Shown piece by piece: positions 53,449 through 56,921 of a stretch of 56,921 bases of DNA. Source of the stretch: CAYQTL01 sp964420405 (GTDB lineage Bacteria > Acidobacteriota > Thermoanaerobaculia > Thermoanaerobaculales > Sulfomarinibacteraceae); NCBI GenBank assembly GCA_964420405.1, contig CAYQTL010000022.1, forward strand, positions 1-56,921. The letters are read 5' to 3'. The notes beneath the pieces were generated by a model. That model had not been told where the DNA came from. It did no database searches and saw nothing but the letters and a program-made list of their open reading frames with translations. Position 1 is the first letter of the stretch. Each line of letters begins with the position of its first letter. The position numbers were made by a program, and so were the translations under genes.

Positions 53449-54768
53449 TCACAACCACGTGCCGCCGAAGGCCAGCACCAGCAGCAGCGCCGCGCCGGCG
53501 CCCGCCGTCGCCAGTGCCAACCGAGACGGCATTGGCCGCCCTGCGCTCCACCATGCGACCAGGCATCCGACCCCTGCGAAGAGAACCGGCAGGAGCTGGA
53601 TCCGGTAGCGGGTCTTCACGTGCAGCAGCAGGAACAACGCGACCGTGTACACCACGAACGCCGCCATCGCCCACGACCAGCGGCGGTGCGGCGACCTCCA
53701 CAGCGCGAAGCCGAGCGGCGCCGCCGCGAGCAGCAGCGCCCACCATCCCCGGCTGACACCACGAACCACCGCCGCCGCCCACGGTGGAGCCGCGACGTAG
53801 CCGGCGGGGTGGGGCGGACGGGTCGCGGCTCCTCCGGGCAGCTGGTCGACCAGGTAGCCGTCCCGGTCGAGCAGCCGGAAGTACTGCCGTGCCGCCTGCT
53901 GCCGCAGGATCCCGAGCCACGACCTGTCGCCGACCGTGCGGGCGATCTCGCTGCGGATGAAGGCGTCGCGCGCCGCCCAGTCGTCGCCGCTCGCAAGGTA
54001 GCGCCGCCACGCGGTCTCGACGAACGGCTGCTCGAAGTTCCGGCGGGCCGTGTCGTTCAGACCGACCCACAGGTTGAACGCCGACGAGTCGGCGATCATC
54101 GGGCGGCCGGTCCGCTGCCACTGGACGGCCACCACCGGCGCGACCGTCGCCGCGAGCGCGACCGCGAAGCCGAGCGCCGCTGGCGCCACCCGACGGACGG
54201 GCCGCCCCCACCAGGCGAAGGCCGCCAGGACCGGCACGAGCGGTGTAAGCAGGCTCTTTGTGAGCAGCGCGAGACCGACCGCGGCTCCCGCGAGCGTCGC
54301 ACGCCCCGCGTCGAGGGGACGGACCGCCAGCAGCCACACCGCAGCGAGCATCAGCGCCAGGTGGAGCACCTCGGGCCACAGGTAGTGGGCGAACGCCACC
54401 AGCGGCGGCGACGCCGCCGCCATCACCCCGGCCACCCAACCGGCCTCCGCCGAGCCGCTCCACCGGCGGACCAGGTCGCCGAGCACGACCGCCGCCACCA
54501 GCAGCAGAAAGGTCTGTGCGACCTGCACCCCGACCAGCGAGCCCCCCGCGACGGCCTTCGTCCCGGCCACGAAGCAGGGGTACAGGGGCGGCCACAGCGG
54601 CGCCGGCCACCACTCCGGATCGCCGCCCAGCAGCAGCCGGGCCGACCGCAGGTACTCGTGCTCGTCACCCCACAGGATCTTCGCCCCGGGCCGCCAGTAC
54701 AGCCACAGCAAGCCGCCGTGCACCGCGGCGACGGCCGCCGCCACCGCCCAGCGTCCGCGAGACCCCAT
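53449..54768 (-). CDS. Glycosyltransferase 39-like membrane protein
   Basis: This 439-residue protein has about ten hydrophobic helices and the start LYWRPGAKILWGDEHEYLRSARLLLGGDP, in which the D-E pair matches the catalytic site of polyprenyl-dependent glycosyltransferases. The later LLHVKTRYRIQLLPVLFAGVGCLVAWW is typical of the C-terminal membrane part. Its ATG at 54768 starts where homology begins. It is not close to the other glycosyltransferase (25076) in sequence as far as I can see. The acceptor is unknown. It ends 31 bases before the C25 start. Confidence 0.8.
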   Translation of the reverse strand: MGSRGRWAVAAAVAAVHGGLLWLYWRPGAKILWGDEHEYLRSARLLLGGDPEWWPAPLWPPLYPCFVAGTKAVAGGSLVGVQVAQTFLLLVAAVVLGDLVRRWSGSAEAGWVAGVMAAASPPLVAFAHYLWPEVLHLALMLAAVWLLAVRPLDAGRATLAGAAVGLALLTKSLLTPLVPVLAAFAWWGRPVRRVAPAALGFAVALAATVAPVVAVQWQRTGRPMIADSSAFNLWVGLNDTARRNFEQPFVETAWRRYLASGDDWAARDAFIRSEIARTVGDRSWLGILRQQAARQYFRLLDRDGYLVDQLPGGAATRPPHPAGYVAAPPWAAAVVRGVSRGWWALLLAAAPLGFALWRSPHRRWSWAMAAFVVYTVALFLLLHVKTRYRIQLLPVLFAGVGCLVAWWSAGRPMPSRLALATAGAGAALLLVLAFGGTWL

Positions 54769-54810
54769 CGCGTCGGCGAGTGTAGCGGACGTCCTCCCCC
54801 GCGATCTCCC

Positions 54811-54865
54811 CTCCGATCCCGATGGCGTCGGGATCGGGATCGGAGCGCTCGGGATCGGCGACGGC
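54811..54865. repeat. Compact GATCCC/GGGATC palindrome between two genes
   Basis: CTCCGATCCCGA and TCGGGATCGGGATCGGAG face each other around TGGCG, followed by a further CGGGATCGG. It is a short version of the inverted elements at 9600, 30394 and 39452. Confidence 0.65.
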
Positions 54866-54866
54866 C

Positions 54867-56921
<2,055 letters not shown>

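Overview
This is a high-GC metagenomic scaffold of a Gram-negative bacterium. It has two runs of N (100 N at 9697-9796, 10 N at 12027-12036) and no rRNA, tRNA, CRISPR array or transposase that I can see. Outer-membrane features (polysaccharide export, a beta-barrel, a decaheme cytochrome with an MtrB-type barrel, an RND pump), heme A synthesis, C-terminal tags of the IPTL and GFESGD type and intergenic GGGATC repeats suggest an Acidobacteriota lineage such as Thermoanaerobaculia. That placement is inference only. The leftmost ~170 bases look foreign: they carry the start of a phage-like uracil-DNA glycosylase gene and may be a chimeric contig end.

Layout. 170-1827: a truncated exported protein, DUF1844 and enoyl-CoA hydratase (minus). 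1965-2456: small exported protein. 2883-5741: capsule/EPS export protein, outer-membrane barrel and chalcone-isomerase-like protein (minus). 5840-9521: beta-oxidation pair (FadN-type and FadA-type) behind a TetR/FadR-like palindrome. 9884-12076: DNA polymerase IV, DUF2085 and a membrane protein. 12219-13637: type I glutamine synthetase (minus). 14077-17116: decaheme cytochrome plus MtrB/PioB-like barrel, the barrel broken by an in-frame TGA that is followed by a SECIS-like hairpin. 17292-18404: beta-propeller protein with a C-terminal sorting tag. 18790-24949: tight four-gene operon of ECF sigma factor, zinc-finger anti-sigma-like protein, TPR-CHAT protease and secreted subtilase. 25076-30307: glycosyltransferase 39, GlgC, TPR-GGDEF diguanylate cyclase, TPR protein. 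30578-36444: type III PKS, ICMT-like methyltransferase, ACP, fatty acyl-AMP ligase and MMPL transporter, a probable phenolic-lipid cluster. 36560-39347: TrkH/TrkA potassium uptake. 39819-42673: cytochrome-like lipoprotein, aromatic amino acid decarboxylase and acyltransferase. 42888-46365: heme A synthesis genes ctaA and ctaB, and DUF3179. 46384-53417: M14 carboxypeptidase, QueA, YraN, a lipoprotein and a C25 gingipain-like protease. 53449-56921: glycosyltransferase and RND efflux permease, cut by the right edge.

The points most worth a second look are the TGA-interrupted barrel (possible selenocysteine), the sigma/zinc-finger/CHAT/subtilase operon (possible protease-controlled transcription switch), the phenolic-lipid cluster, and a family of intergenic inverted elements ending in GATCCC/GGGATC repeats.
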